Shown piece after piece: positions 1 to 5,842 of a stretch of DNA of 8,079 nt. A model generated the notes under the pieces. It ran no database searches. It was given only the letters and a program-made list of their open reading frames with translations, and was not told where the DNA came from. The position numbers were made by a program, and so were the translations under genes. Source of the stretch: Microbacteriaceae bacterium (GTDB lineage: Bacteria > Actinomycetota > Actinomycetes > Actinomycetales > Microbacteriaceae); contig JAHEGA010000032.1 in NCBI GenBank assembly GCA_024639925.1, forward strand, positions 1 to 8,079, read 5' to 3'. The first letter of the stretch is position 1. The number at the start of each line of letters is the position of its first letter.

Positions 1-341
1 GAAGCTCCAAAAGTCGTGGTGTCACCGTCTTTCGTGCTGACGCCAACGGCAAGTGCCTGGTCAGCAATGAAGGCGCGCTCAGCGATGACGGGTCCTTCGT
101 ACTTGCGCACGTAGTCAGCGTCTTCCCCGGTGAGGTCGGCGACCTGGGTAGCTGTGAGACCGCGTCGAATGTGGGCCTGGATGTCACGGGGGCTGACGCG
201 ACGAGGTGCTGCGGGACCCGGAGAAGGTTTACGGACAGCATCTACGAGAGATTGGGTGAGGGGGATATGGAAGCGTTCGCCATCCTCCGTCACGACCACA
301 AGGTGGTCTTCTTCTGTCCCCACGACGCTGAGTAGTTTCAT
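1..341 (-). CDS. sepH: SepH (DUF3071) cell-division protein, N-terminal part
   Basis: The minus strand reads an open frame from an ATG at 341-339 to the window edge: 113 complete residues with the C-terminus missing. It begins MKLLSVVGTEEDHLVV and continues with a short beta-rich segment (about residues 3-27) and a helix-turn-helix-like segment (about 50-86) containing VSPRDIQAHIRRGLTATQVA and then YVRKYEGPVIAERA. These are hallmarks of SepH/DUF3071. SepH is known in Streptomyces and Mycobacterium to bind FtsZ and promote its assembly into the division ring; it acts in the cytoplasm at the septum. The HTH suggests DNA binding, but the published role is in division. The start is supported by an AGAGAGG ribosome binding site about eight bases upstream and by the N-terminus matching the family. 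The gene is divergent from the DUF4193 gene across 202 bp. I am confident of the family; the C-terminal FtsZ-binding region is outside the window. Confidence 0.9.
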   Translation of the reverse strand, partial: MKLLSVVGTEEDHLVVVTEDGERFHIPLTQSLVDAVRKPSPGPAAPRRVSPRDIQAHIRRGLTATQVADLTGEDADYVRKYEGPVIAERAFIADQALAVGVSTKDGDTTTFGA

Positions 342-543
342 CCTGGCTACCTCTCTTCCCGGTTTAGCTTGCCACGAATGCCGACTGTGATTCGCGATAT
401 TCCGGGTGTGGCGTCACCCGAAGTCGGTGCTGGGCGTTACTGTGTAGCCCGTTAGCACCGTGGGGTTTGCGGTTTAGCAGGTTAATCCGGCAAACTGTCG
501 CCCGACTTTCCACCACATTCTTATTTCAGGGAGCAACAGAACG
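342..543. promoter_or_regulatory. Divergent intergenic region between sepH and the DUF4193 gene
   Basis: This 202-bp region separates two divergent genes and must carry both promoters. No coding sequence is credible here. On the plus side a weak pair, TTAGCA (452-457) and TAGCAG (475-480) with a 17-base spacer, is the best sigma70-like candidate I can find for the DUF4193 gene, but it matches consensus poorly. An AGGGAG ribosome binding site for that gene lies at 528-533, ten bases before the ATG. On the sepH side I find a good Shine-Dalgarno but no convincing -35/-10 pair. A GC-rich inverted repeat (403-420) sits in the middle and is listed separately. Confidence 0.5.
403..420. repeat. Inverted repeat (CGGGTG-N6-CACCCG)
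   Basis: Two perfect 6-bp arms, CGGGTG (403-408) and CACCCG (415-420), flank a 6-base loop. No run of T follows on either strand, so it does not look like an intrinsic terminator. Its place between two divergent genes would fit a protein-binding site affecting either promoter, but a 6-bp GC-rich arm can also arise by chance. No regulator can be named. Confidence 0.35.
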
Positions 544-837
544 ATGGCTACCGACTACGACGCCCCGCGGAAGACCGAAGAGGACACTGAGTCAATTCAA
601 GCTCTCCAAGAGCGGGTTCCCGACAAGCTCTCCGGAGTCGTGGACACCGAGGATGCCGACAACCTGGGATCCCTCGAACTGGCGGGCCAAGACCTCGCCA
701 ACGTCGAGTTGGATGTCGTTGTTCTTCCGCCCCAAGCCGACGAGTTCACCTGTGTGGAGTGCTTCCTGGTGAAGCACCGCTCACAACTCGATCACGACAC
801 CAAGCTGGGTTCTGTTTGCCAGGAGTGCTCGCGCTAG
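544..837 (+). CDS. DUF4193 family protein, small acidic four-cysteine protein
   Basis: A 97-residue protein typical of the actinobacterial DUF4193 family (the M. tuberculosis homologue is, as I recall, Rv2699c). Function is unknown. The first 67 residues are strongly acidic, with many Asp and Glu and no hydrophobic segment, so a soluble cytoplasmic protein is likely. The C-terminus carries two cysteine pairs, Cys70-x2-Cys73 and Cys92-x2-Cys95, around the family signature FTCVECFLVKHRSQL. This is the layout of a small zinc ribbon, so Zn2+ binding is a fair inference, but it is not shown here. The start is fixed by AGGGAG at 528-533. The stop overlaps the stop of the convergent DUF3093 gene: both TAG codons lie in CTAG at 834-837. 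An acidic arm joined to a zinc ribbon would suit a nucleic-acid or RNA-polymerase-associated accessory protein, which is speculation. Confidence 0.92.
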   Translation: MATDYDAPRKTEEDTESIQALQERVPDKLSGVVDTEDADNLGSLELAGQDLANVELDVVVLPPQADEFTCVECFLVKHRSQLDHDTKLGSVCQECSR

Positions 838-1277
838 TTGTCGCGTGCCGCCTGTAGCGCGGTGATGAGCGCCTGAGGTTTTTTGCTCGAGACCAGCCAG
901 TAAGGCGTGGGGTCGAGAGGATCGTTGAGTTCTACCTTGACCACGGGGTCCACCCACGGGCGCAGCGCGAGCCATGCTCTGGCGTCGAGGTTCACTCCTC
1001 GTTCTGCTCGAGCCTCCTCCTTCTCAAAAGCAGAGGCCGAACCGAGTGACGAGATTTCGATCGTTGCACGTCCGGCATGAAATTGTCCGTCTGCGACCAT
1101 AAGTGAGGGTGCGGACCACCACAGCAGACCCACTGAGCCCACCCAGAGGGCACTGCCGACCGCAATCCCCAGAGGTAGATTGACCGGCAGGAAAATGAGT
1201 GCTGTCGCGGGTATCACCAGACCGATGGCCAGCATCAGCCACGCGCTGGGAGACAGCTTCTCTCTGTAGGACGGCAC
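834..1277 (-). CDS. DUF3093 family membrane protein
   Basis: A 147-residue protein read from GTG at 1277-1275. Two adjacent hydrophobic helices (about residues 11-31 and 34-54) form a membrane hairpin near the N-terminus, followed by a soluble domain of about 90 residues. The C-terminal block (residues 103-140) contains LALRPWVDPVVKVELNDP and then DPTPYWLVSSKKP, which I recognise as the DUF3093 signature. The family is actinobacterial and of unknown function; the layout of a short membrane hairpin plus a small beta-rich domain recalls membrane-anchored PH-like proteins, an analogy only. It is divergent from dut by 31 bp and convergent with the DUF4193 gene. No normally spaced Shine-Dalgarno exists: a G-run touches the start codon, and TGCAAT lies exactly six bases upstream, which suggests a leaderless transcript. 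The M. tuberculosis homologue is, from memory, Rv2698, also next to dut. Confidence 0.9.
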   Translation of the reverse strand: MPSYREKLSPSAWLMLAIGLVIPATALIFLPVNLPLGIAVGSALWVGSVGLLWWSAPSLMVADGQFHAGRATIEISSLGSASAFEKEEARAERGVNLDARAWLALRPWVDPVVKVELNDPLDPTPYWLVSSKKPQALITALQAARDN

Positions 1278-1283
1278 CCCCCT

Positions 1284-1289
1284 ATTGCA
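1284..1289 (-). promoter_or_regulatory. Candidate -10 element of the DUF3093 gene (leaderless start)
   Basis: Read on the minus strand this is TGCAAT, followed by six bases and then the GTG start. It would place the transcription start at or next to the start codon. It matches the TATAAT consensus at four of six positions. I see no -35 element at the usual distance. The only purine run before the GTG is adjacent to it, too close to act as a normal ribosome binding site. Confidence 0.35.
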
Positions 1290-1296
1290 CCACGTA

Positions 1297-1302
1297 TAGC
1301 CT
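1297..1302 (+). promoter_or_regulatory. Candidate -10 element of dut (leaderless start)
   Basis: TAGCCT fits the TANNNT pattern and is followed by exactly six bases (TGGAGG) and the ATG of dut. This is the geometry of actinobacterial leaderless promoters, in which the start codon is also the transcript 5' end. The GGAGG looks like a Shine-Dalgarno but has no spacer to the ATG, so it is unlikely to work as one for this start. No clear -35 is present. The element sits within the 31-bp divergent gap shared with the DUF3093 gene. Confidence 0.4.
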
Positions 1303-1308
1303 TGGAGG

Positions 1309-1749
1309 ATGTCTGTCTCTCGTGTTGATGTGTTGGTAACCGGGGCTACACCCCTCTACGCAAAGCCCGGCGATGCCGGTGCCGATCTGAGCGCCACATC
1401 AGCCCACACGCTTCAGCCGGGGGAACGCGCTCTCGTGGACACCGGGGTTTCGCTGGCTATGCCCGAGGGATACGTCGGGCTCGTGATGCCTCGCAGTGGT
1501 TTGGCTCTCAAGCATGGTGTTTCGCTGGTGAACGCCCCCGGCGTTATCGATGCGGGGTATAGGGGTGAGATTCGCGTCATTGTGATTAACCTCGATGCGA
1601 GCGAACCGTTTGTGATTGAGCCTGGCGACCGGATAGCTCAGCTAGTGATCCAGGAGGTTGCTCGCGCTCACTTCCATCATGTTGAGACACTCCCGGGGAG
1701 CGAACGCTCCGATGGTGGTTTCGGTTCGACCGGAGTATCCGCCCAGTAG
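1309..1749 (+). CDS. dut: dUTP diphosphatase (dUTPase)
   Basis: A 146-residue homotrimeric-type dUTPase that hydrolyses dUTP to dUMP and pyrophosphate in the cytoplasm, keeping uracil out of DNA and supplying dUMP for thymidylate synthesis. All five family motifs are present in order: GDAGADL (21-27), MPRSGLA (60-66), NAPGVIDAGYRGE (75-87, with the presumed catalytic Asp81), GDRIAQL (106-112) and, at the C-terminal arm, RSDGGFGSTG (133-142). In motif V a Ser stands where many family members have Gly (RGxGGFGSTG). The length is normal for bacterial Dut. The gene is the first of a plus-strand run with DUF3710 (nine bases downstream) and DUF3159, so co-transcription is likely. The start at ATG 1309 follows a -10-like TAGCCT by six bases. 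Confidence 0.96.
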   Translation: MSVSRVDVLVTGATPLYAKPGDAGADLSATSAHTLQPGERALVDTGVSLAMPEGYVGLVMPRSGLALKHGVSLVNAPGVIDAGYRGEIRVIVINLDASEPFVIEPGDRIAQLVIQEVARAHFHHVETLPGSERSDGGFGSTGVSAQ

Positions 1750-1752
1750 GGT
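1747..1752 (+). promoter_or_regulatory. TAGGGT hexamer six bases before the DUF3710 start
   Basis: TAGGGT fits TANNNT and is followed by exactly six bases and the GTG of the DUF3710 gene; its first three bases are the stop codon of dut. It could be an internal leaderless promoter, or the AGTAGGG purine stretch could be a weak Shine-Dalgarno for translation of the dut transcript. The sequence does not decide between these. Confidence 0.25.
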
Positions 1753-1758
1753 GTTTTT

Positions 1759-2382
1759 GTGAGTGACATTGGAGGTTCCCCCGCTGAGGGCGAACGGGAA
1801 TACGAGAAGTCGGCTCCTGCTGATCGGTCGGTCGCAGGGCCTCTGGATGAAAACGAATCCGGGGCAATCAAGCCCTCTGTTGATTTAGGCAGTCTTCGCA
1901 TTGAACCCCGTCGGGGAATGCAACTTCGGATGGAAGTTGACAAGTCGAATGACCGCGCGGTCGCCGTCACACTCGAATACCAAGGTTCCACCGTTCAACT
2001 CCAACCATTCGCGGCACCCCGATCCAGCGGACTGTGGCACGGGATCCGTGCTCAAATTCAGCAACAAGTCTCGACCCAGGGCGGGACGGCCACTGAGGCT
2101 GATGGACCGTTCGGACCTGAGTTGGTCGCAGCTGTCCCCGTGCAAGCGGAGGGTCAGTTTGGGACACGGAGGGTTCGCTTTGTCGGTATTGACGGGCCCC
2201 GGTGGTTCCTTCGCGCGGTGATCGGAGGCGAGGCGGCCTCGGATCGAGATGCCGCTGAGGCCATTCACAGCATCATCCGCAGTGTCGTTGTGGTGCGCGG
2301 GAGCACCCCGCTTCCACCGCGAGATTTGCTGCCTCTTCAAGTTCCTGTGACGCCGGAATCCGCGGATAGGAAGCCGGAGTAG
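1759..2382 (+). CDS. DUF3710 domain-containing protein
   Basis: A 207-residue soluble protein of the actinobacterial DUF3710 family (the M. tuberculosis homologue is, as I recall, Rv2696c, beside dut). Function is unknown. Residues 1-38 are a charged, probably disordered leader. The conserved core starts at VDLGSLRIEP (41-50) and includes QLRMEV (55-60), QLQPFAAPRSSGLW (80-93), DGPFG (115-119), FVGIDGPRWFLRAV (141-154) and a C-terminal PPRDLLPL (186-193). No signal peptide or membrane segment is visible. The start is GTG 1759, nine bases after the dut stop; it gives the usual acidic leader, and an upstream GTG at 1751 is out of frame. The gene ends three bases before the DUF3159 start, so the two are surely co-translated from one message. 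The constant company of dut makes a role in nucleotide or DNA metabolism tempting but unproven. Confidence 0.92.
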   Translation: MSDIGGSPAEGEREYEKSAPADRSVAGPLDENESGAIKPSVDLGSLRIEPRRGMQLRMEVDKSNDRAVAVTLEYQGSTVQLQPFAAPRSSGLWHGIRAQIQQQVSTQGGTATEADGPFGPELVAAVPVQAEGQFGTRRVRFVGIDGPRWFLRAVIGGEAASDRDAAEAIHSIIRSVVVVRGSTPLPPRDLLPLQVPVTPESADRKPE

Positions 2383-2385
2383 CCG

Positions 2386-3087
2386 GTGGTGGCATCGCCC
2401 CGCGAGTCAGACGCGGCCTCCGAGGCGGCGGCGCAAGCGTTGCGAGATTCTCGCCTGGGCGAGCTCGTTGATTCAGAAGCCCCGATGGGGGAAGCAATTT
2501 GGGCGGCGGTGGGGAAAACCCGTGGGGTGGTGGAGTCAATCACGCCTGGGGTTGGCTTTCTCACGGTGTACGCGCTCACCACAGACGTATTCCTTTCTGT
2601 CAGCGCCCCGGTAATACTCGCCATCGTGTTTATTGCCGTGCGATTACTGACGCGAACCCAGGCGCTCCCCGCGGTTGCCGGCTTGATTGGTGTCACGGCG
2701 TCGGCGACAGTGGCGATCACCAGCGGGAGGGCGGAAGATAACTTCATTCTGGGTTTGGCAGTTAATGCGCTGTGGGTTGCTGGCATCCTGCTGTCGCTGC
2801 TGTTTCGTCGGCCTCTCGCGGGGTGGCTTTACGGACTCTTGAAGGGTGAACCGACCTGGCGCTCCCAGCCCAGACTCGCTCGGATTGCCTACGTTGCGAC
2901 GTGGATGTGGGTGGGGATCTTTGGGCTCCGTCTCGCGGTCCAGGTGCCTCTTTATCTGGCGGGAGAGGTCAGCGCTCTCGCGATCGCCAAACTTGTGCTC
3001 GGGGTGCCGCTGTACGCCGCGGGTCTGTGGGTGACATGGCTGATGTTTATGCACCCGCGGTCGCCGAGCGTGGCAGTCTCGAGATGA
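2386..3087 (+). CDS. DUF3159 family integral membrane protein
   Basis: A 233-residue membrane protein of the actinobacterial DUF3159 family; function unknown. After a charged cytoplasmic-looking leader (1-45) there are about six hydrophobic stretches, roughly residues 53-71, 73-88, 94-112, 119-140, 167-192 and 196-222. The family block lies between helices four and five: FRRPLAGWLYGLLKG (140-154), then WRSQPRLARIAYVATWMW (158-175) and GLRLAVQVPLY (180-190). The topology resembles a small transporter or channel-like protein, but no transport motif is recognisable. The start GTG 2386 has GGAG at 2376-2379; a second in-frame GTG follows at once (2389), so the start could be one codon later. The gene ends with tandem in-frame stops TGA-TAA (3085-3090). 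It follows DUF3710 by three bases and precedes acnA by 54. Confidence 0.9.
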   Translation: MVASPRESDAASEAAAQALRDSRLGELVDSEAPMGEAIWAAVGKTRGVVESITPGVGFLTVYALTTDVFLSVSAPVILAIVFIAVRLLTRTQALPAVAGLIGVTASATVAITSGRAEDNFILGLAVNALWVAGILLSLLFRRPLAGWLYGLLKGEPTWRSQPRLARIAYVATWMWVGIFGLRLAVQVPLYLAGEVSALAIAKLVLGVPLYAAGLWVTWLMFMHPRSPSVAVSR

Positions 3088-3093
3088 TAAGAT

Positions 3094-3113
3094 TTATCTC
3101 GACGTAAAGATAA
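3094..3113. promoter_or_regulatory. Near-palindromic operator candidate upstream of acnA
   Basis: The two arms TTATCTCGAC (3094-3103) and GTAAAGATAA (3104-3113) form a dyad in which 8 of 10 pairs match; only the C-A and G-A pairs flanking the centre fail. A further GATAA copy lies upstream at 3086-3090, inverted to the first arm across a 3-base gap, and a perfect TCTCGAGA palindrome lies at 3077-3084 inside the end of the DUF3159 gene. A dyad of this size is typical of a homodimeric winged-helix repressor such as a MarR-type protein. A possible -10 hexamer, TAAGAT (3088-3093), directly abuts it, which would put the site over the transcription start, but no -35 is clear. The regulator is not identifiable from this window. 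Confidence 0.55.
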
Positions 3114-3127
3114 CTGGGGAAACCCAG
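3114..3127 (+). promoter_or_regulatory. GAAA-tetraloop hairpin in the acnA 5' leader
   Basis: CTGGG (3114-3118) and CCCAG (3123-3127) form a perfect 5-bp stem closed by the loop GAAA, a stable GNRA tetraloop in RNA. It starts immediately after the dyad and ends three bases before the Shine-Dalgarno of acnA. It is too short and lacks the T-run of a terminator. It may affect ribosome access or mRNA stability, or be a binding site; it does not have the CAGUGN loop of animal iron-responsive elements. Confidence 0.4.
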
Positions 3128-3130
3128 CAG

Positions 3131-3136
3131 AAGGAG
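3131..3136 (+). promoter_or_regulatory. Strong Shine-Dalgarno of acnA
   Basis: AAGGAG lies five bases before the GTG at 3142. It is the best ribosome binding site in the window and decides the start of acnA. Confidence 0.8.
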
Positions 3137-3141
3137 TCGGC

Positions 3142-5832
3142 GTGAGTTCTCTCGATAGTTTCCAGTCCCGTTCGGATCTCGAGGTAGCGGGTTCCCGCTA
3201 CGAGATCTTCCGCACTGACGCCGTTGACGGGCATGAGACCCTTCCTTTCAGCCTTAAGGTGCTGCTTGAAAACCTCTTGCGCACGGAAGACGGGGCAAAT
3301 ATCACCCGCGAGCAGATTTCAGCGCTCGGCAACTGGGACCAGACAGCAGAGCCCTCGACGGAGATCCAATTCACGCCGGCGCGGGTCGTGCTTCAGGACT
3401 TCACCGGTGTGCCCTGCATCGTTGACCTTGCCACCATGCGCGAAGCCATCGTTGACCTTGGGGGAGACCCCAGCAAAGTGAACCCGTTATCGCCGGCAGA
3501 GTTGGTCATTGACCACTCGGTGATCGCTGATTTGTTTGGTCGCCCGGACTCCCTCGAGCGCAATGTCGAAATCGAATACGGCCGAAACGGCGAGCGCTAC
3601 CAGTTCCTTCGCTGGGGCCAAGAAGCTTTCGAGAACTTCAAAGTCGTTCCTCCGGGAACAGGAATCGTTCACCAGGTGAATATCGAAAACCTGGCGAAGG
3701 TCACCTACACAAAGGACATCGACGGGGTCACCCAGGCCTTCCCCGACACCTGTGTGGGCACCGACTCTCACACCACCATGGTCAACGGTTTGGGAATCCT
3801 CGGCTGGGGCGTTGGCGGCATCGAAGCAGAAGCAGCAATGCTGGGCCAGCCGGTGTCGATGCTGATTCCTCGGGTTGTCGGTTTCAAGCTCACCGGCGCC
3901 ATCCCCACCGGTGTGACGGCCACCGACGTGGTCTTGACCATCACCCAGATGTTGCGCGAGCAGGGTGTGGTCGGCAAGTTTGTCGAATTTTACGGCGCTG
4001 GCGTGTCCCAAGTGCCACTAGCCAACCGGGCCACGATCGGAAATATGAGTCCGGAGTTCGGCTCCACGGCTGCGATGTTCCCCATCGACCAGGTCACCCT
4101 GGATTACTTGACTCTCACGGGTCGCTCGAGCGAGCAAATCGCTCTTGTTGAGGCGTATTCGAAAGCTCAGGGTCTGTGGCACAACCCTGACATCGAGCCT
4201 CGCTACAGCGAGTACATGGAGCTTGACCTGTCCACTGTTGTGCCCAGCATCGCCGGGCCTCGTCGGCCCCAGGACCGCATTGAGCTCAGCGGCGCAAAGG
4301 AGAAGTTCCACAGCGACGTTGCCGACTACCTCTCGGCGGAAACCGCCCGTGACGCTGTGTCGGTCACCAGCGGTGGCGACACCTACGATCTGACCAACGG
4401 TGCTGTCACCATCGCGGCGATCACCTCGTGCACCAACACTTCTAACCCCTCCGTGATGCTGGCAGCCGGTCTGCTCGCTCGGAACGCGCGAAACAAAGGT
4501 TTGAAGTCAAAGCCTTGGGTCAAGACCACCCTCGCTCCAGGATCCAAGGTGGTCACCGACTACTACGAAAAAGCCGGACTCATGGATGACCTCGAGGCTT
4601 TGGGCTTCTACCTGGTGGGCTACGGCTGCACCACGTGCATTGGCAACTCCGGTCCACTCGCTGAGGAGATTTCGCAGGCCGTGTCAGACAACGACCTCGC
4701 CGTGACCGCAGTCCTCTCGGGAAACCGCAACTTTGAGGGCCGCATCAACCCCGATGTGAAGATGAACTATCTCGCAAGCCCCCCTCTGGTCATCGCGTAT
4801 GCGCTAGCCGGGACGATGGACTTCGATTTCGAGCAGCAGTCGCTGGGCACAGATTCTGAGGGTAACGACGTATTTTTGGCGGACATCTGGCCCGAGGCCA
4901 GCGAAGTCCAGGCCACAATCGACTCGTCCATCAGCACGGAGATGTTTGCCACTCAGTACGCGAGTGTCTTCGAGGGAGACGAGCGCTGGCGTTCACTTCC
5001 GACTCCGGAGGGAGACACGTTCGAGTGGGATGGGGAGTCAACCTACGTTAGGAAGCCACCGTATTTCGAGGGTATGACGTTGTCCCCGCAGCCGGTCACG
5101 AACATCTCTAACGCGCGGGTGTTGGCGTTGCTTGGCGACTCGGTCACGACGGACCACATTTCCCCCGCCGGGTCCATCAAGGCGGACTCTCCCGCAGGTC
5201 GTTATCTCAGCGAGCACGGGATCGAGCGGGTTGATTTCAACTCTTATGGATCCCGTCGCGGAAACCACGAAGTCATGATTCGCGGAACGTTCGCGAACAT
5301 TCGTTTGAAAAACCTTCTGCTTGATGGAGTCGAAGGTGGATTTACGAGAGATTTCACTCGGGATTCGGGAGAACAAAGCGCCATCTATGACGCCAGCGAA
5401 CGGTACCGTGAAGCGGGAGTGCCGTTGGTGATTTTGGCCGGTAAGGAGTACGGATCGGGCTCGTCTCGTGACTGGGCCGCAAAGGGAACGAGCCTGCTCG
5501 GTGTTCGCGCGGTGATCGCGCAGAGTTTTGAGCGCATTCACCGCTCCAACCTGATCGGCATGGGAGTCATCCCGCTGCAGTTCCCGGAAGGTGAATCCGC
5601 TTCGTCGCTCGGTCTTGACGGGACAGAGAGCTATGAGATTGCCGGGATTGAAGCAATCAACGCGGGTGATGTGCCGCGCACGCTGACCGTCGTGGCTACA
5701 CCGACCGATCATTCACCCTCAGGCGCCAGTGTGGTTTCTTTTGAGGCGCGTGTGCGCATTGATACACCCGCAGAGGCTGACTACTACCGCAACGGTGGAA
5801 TTCTCCCTTACGTGCTGCGACAACTGCTCTAG
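3142..5832 (+). CDS. acnA: Aconitate hydratase, AcnA/IRP type
   Basis: An 896-residue aconitase that interconverts citrate and isocitrate through cis-aconitate in the TCA cycle, in the cytoplasm, using a [4Fe-4S] cluster. The three cluster ligands are visible: Cys430 in TSCTNTSNPS, and Cys496 and Cys499 in GYGCTTCIGNSGPL. Other landmarks are GTDSHTTMVNG (206-216), GDSVTTDHISPAG (665-677), which opens the C-terminal part, and YGSGSSRDWAAKGTSLLG in the swivel domain, with the substrate-binding Ser/Arg near 774-776. Length agrees with E. coli AcnA (891) and the protein appears complete. The GTG start is set by AAGGAG and by the family-typical N-terminus with LPFSLKVLLENLLRTEDG. AcnA-type aconitases can lose their cluster and bind RNA; nothing here tests that. 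Upstream lie a dyad operator candidate and a hairpin. Threonine codons shift from mostly ACC to mostly ACG in the last third. Confidence 0.97.
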   Translation: MSSLDSFQSRSDLEVAGSRYEIFRTDAVDGHETLPFSLKVLLENLLRTEDGANITREQISALGNWDQTAEPSTEIQFTPARVVLQDFTGVPCIVDLATMREAIVDLGGDPSKVNPLSPAELVIDHSVIADLFGRPDSLERNVEIEYGRNGERYQFLRWGQEAFENFKVVPPGTGIVHQVNIENLAKVTYTKDIDGVTQAFPDTCVGTDSHTTMVNGLGILGWGVGGIEAEAAMLGQPVSMLIPRVVGFKLTGAIPTGVTATDVVLTITQMLREQGVVGKFVEFYGAGVSQVPLANRATIGNMSPEFGSTAAMFPIDQVTLDYLTLTGRSSEQIALVEAYSKAQGLWHNPDIEPRYSEYMELDLSTVVPSIAGPRRPQDRIELSGAKEKFHSDVADYLSAETARDAVSVTSGGDTYDLTNGAVTIAAITSCTNTSNPSVMLAAGLLARNARNKGLKSKPWVKTTLAPGSKVVTDYYEKAGLMDDLEALGFYLVGYGCTTCIGNSGPLAEEISQAVSDNDLAVTAVLSGNRNFEGRINPDVKMNYLASPPLVIAYALAGTMDFDFEQQSLGTDSEGNDVFLADIWPEASEVQATIDSSISTEMFATQYASVFEGDERWRSLPTPEGDTFEWDGESTYVRKPPYFEGMTLSPQPVTNISNARVLALLGDSVTTDHISPAGSIKADSPAGRYLSEHGIERVDFNSYGSRRGNHEVMIRGTFANIRLKNLLLDGVEGGFTRDFTRDSGEQSAIYDASERYREAGVPLVILAGKEYGSGSSRDWAAKGTSLLGVRAVIAQSFERIHRSNLIGMGVIPLQFPEGESASSLGLDGTESYEIAGIEAINAGDVPRTLTVVATPTDHSPSGASVVSFEARVRIDTPAEADYYRNGGILPYVLRQLL

Positions 5833-5842
5833 GTCATCAGTG

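Noticed and set aside
130..390. Plus-strand open frame of 86 codons opposite sepH
   Set aside because: It is antisense to a clear SepH N-terminus, is rich in Arg, Ser and Trp without any family motif, and runs into the sepH upstream region.
467..772. Plus-strand open frame of 101 codons overlapping the DUF4193 gene
   Set aside because: It is the +1 shadow of a well-recognised gene, lacks its own ribosome binding site and has low-complexity Ser/Pro/Thr composition.
1278..1308. Classical -35/-10 promoters in the DUF3093/dut gap
   Set aside because: No -35 hexamer lies 16-18 bases before either -10 candidate. TTGCAC (1285-1290) is only six bases before TAGCCT and cannot pair with it.
2273..2786. 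Minus-strand open frames over the DUF3710/DUF3159 junction
   Set aside because: They are antisense, Pro/Ala/Thr-rich and cross two well-supported genes.
3111..3141. Riboswitch or iron-responsive element upstream of acnA
   Set aside because: The leader is too short for a known riboswitch, and the hairpin loop is GAAA rather than the iron-responsive CAGUGN loop.
3487..4011. Minus-strand open frame of 174 codons inside acnA
   Set aside because: It is a His- and Asp-rich antisense shadow of conserved aconitase sequence with no start signal or family match.
5038..5712. Minus-strand open frame of 224 codons inside acnA
   Set aside because: It is a long antisense frame in GC-rich DNA. The acnA frame there encodes invariant aconitase motifs, and the antisense product shows no recognisable domain.
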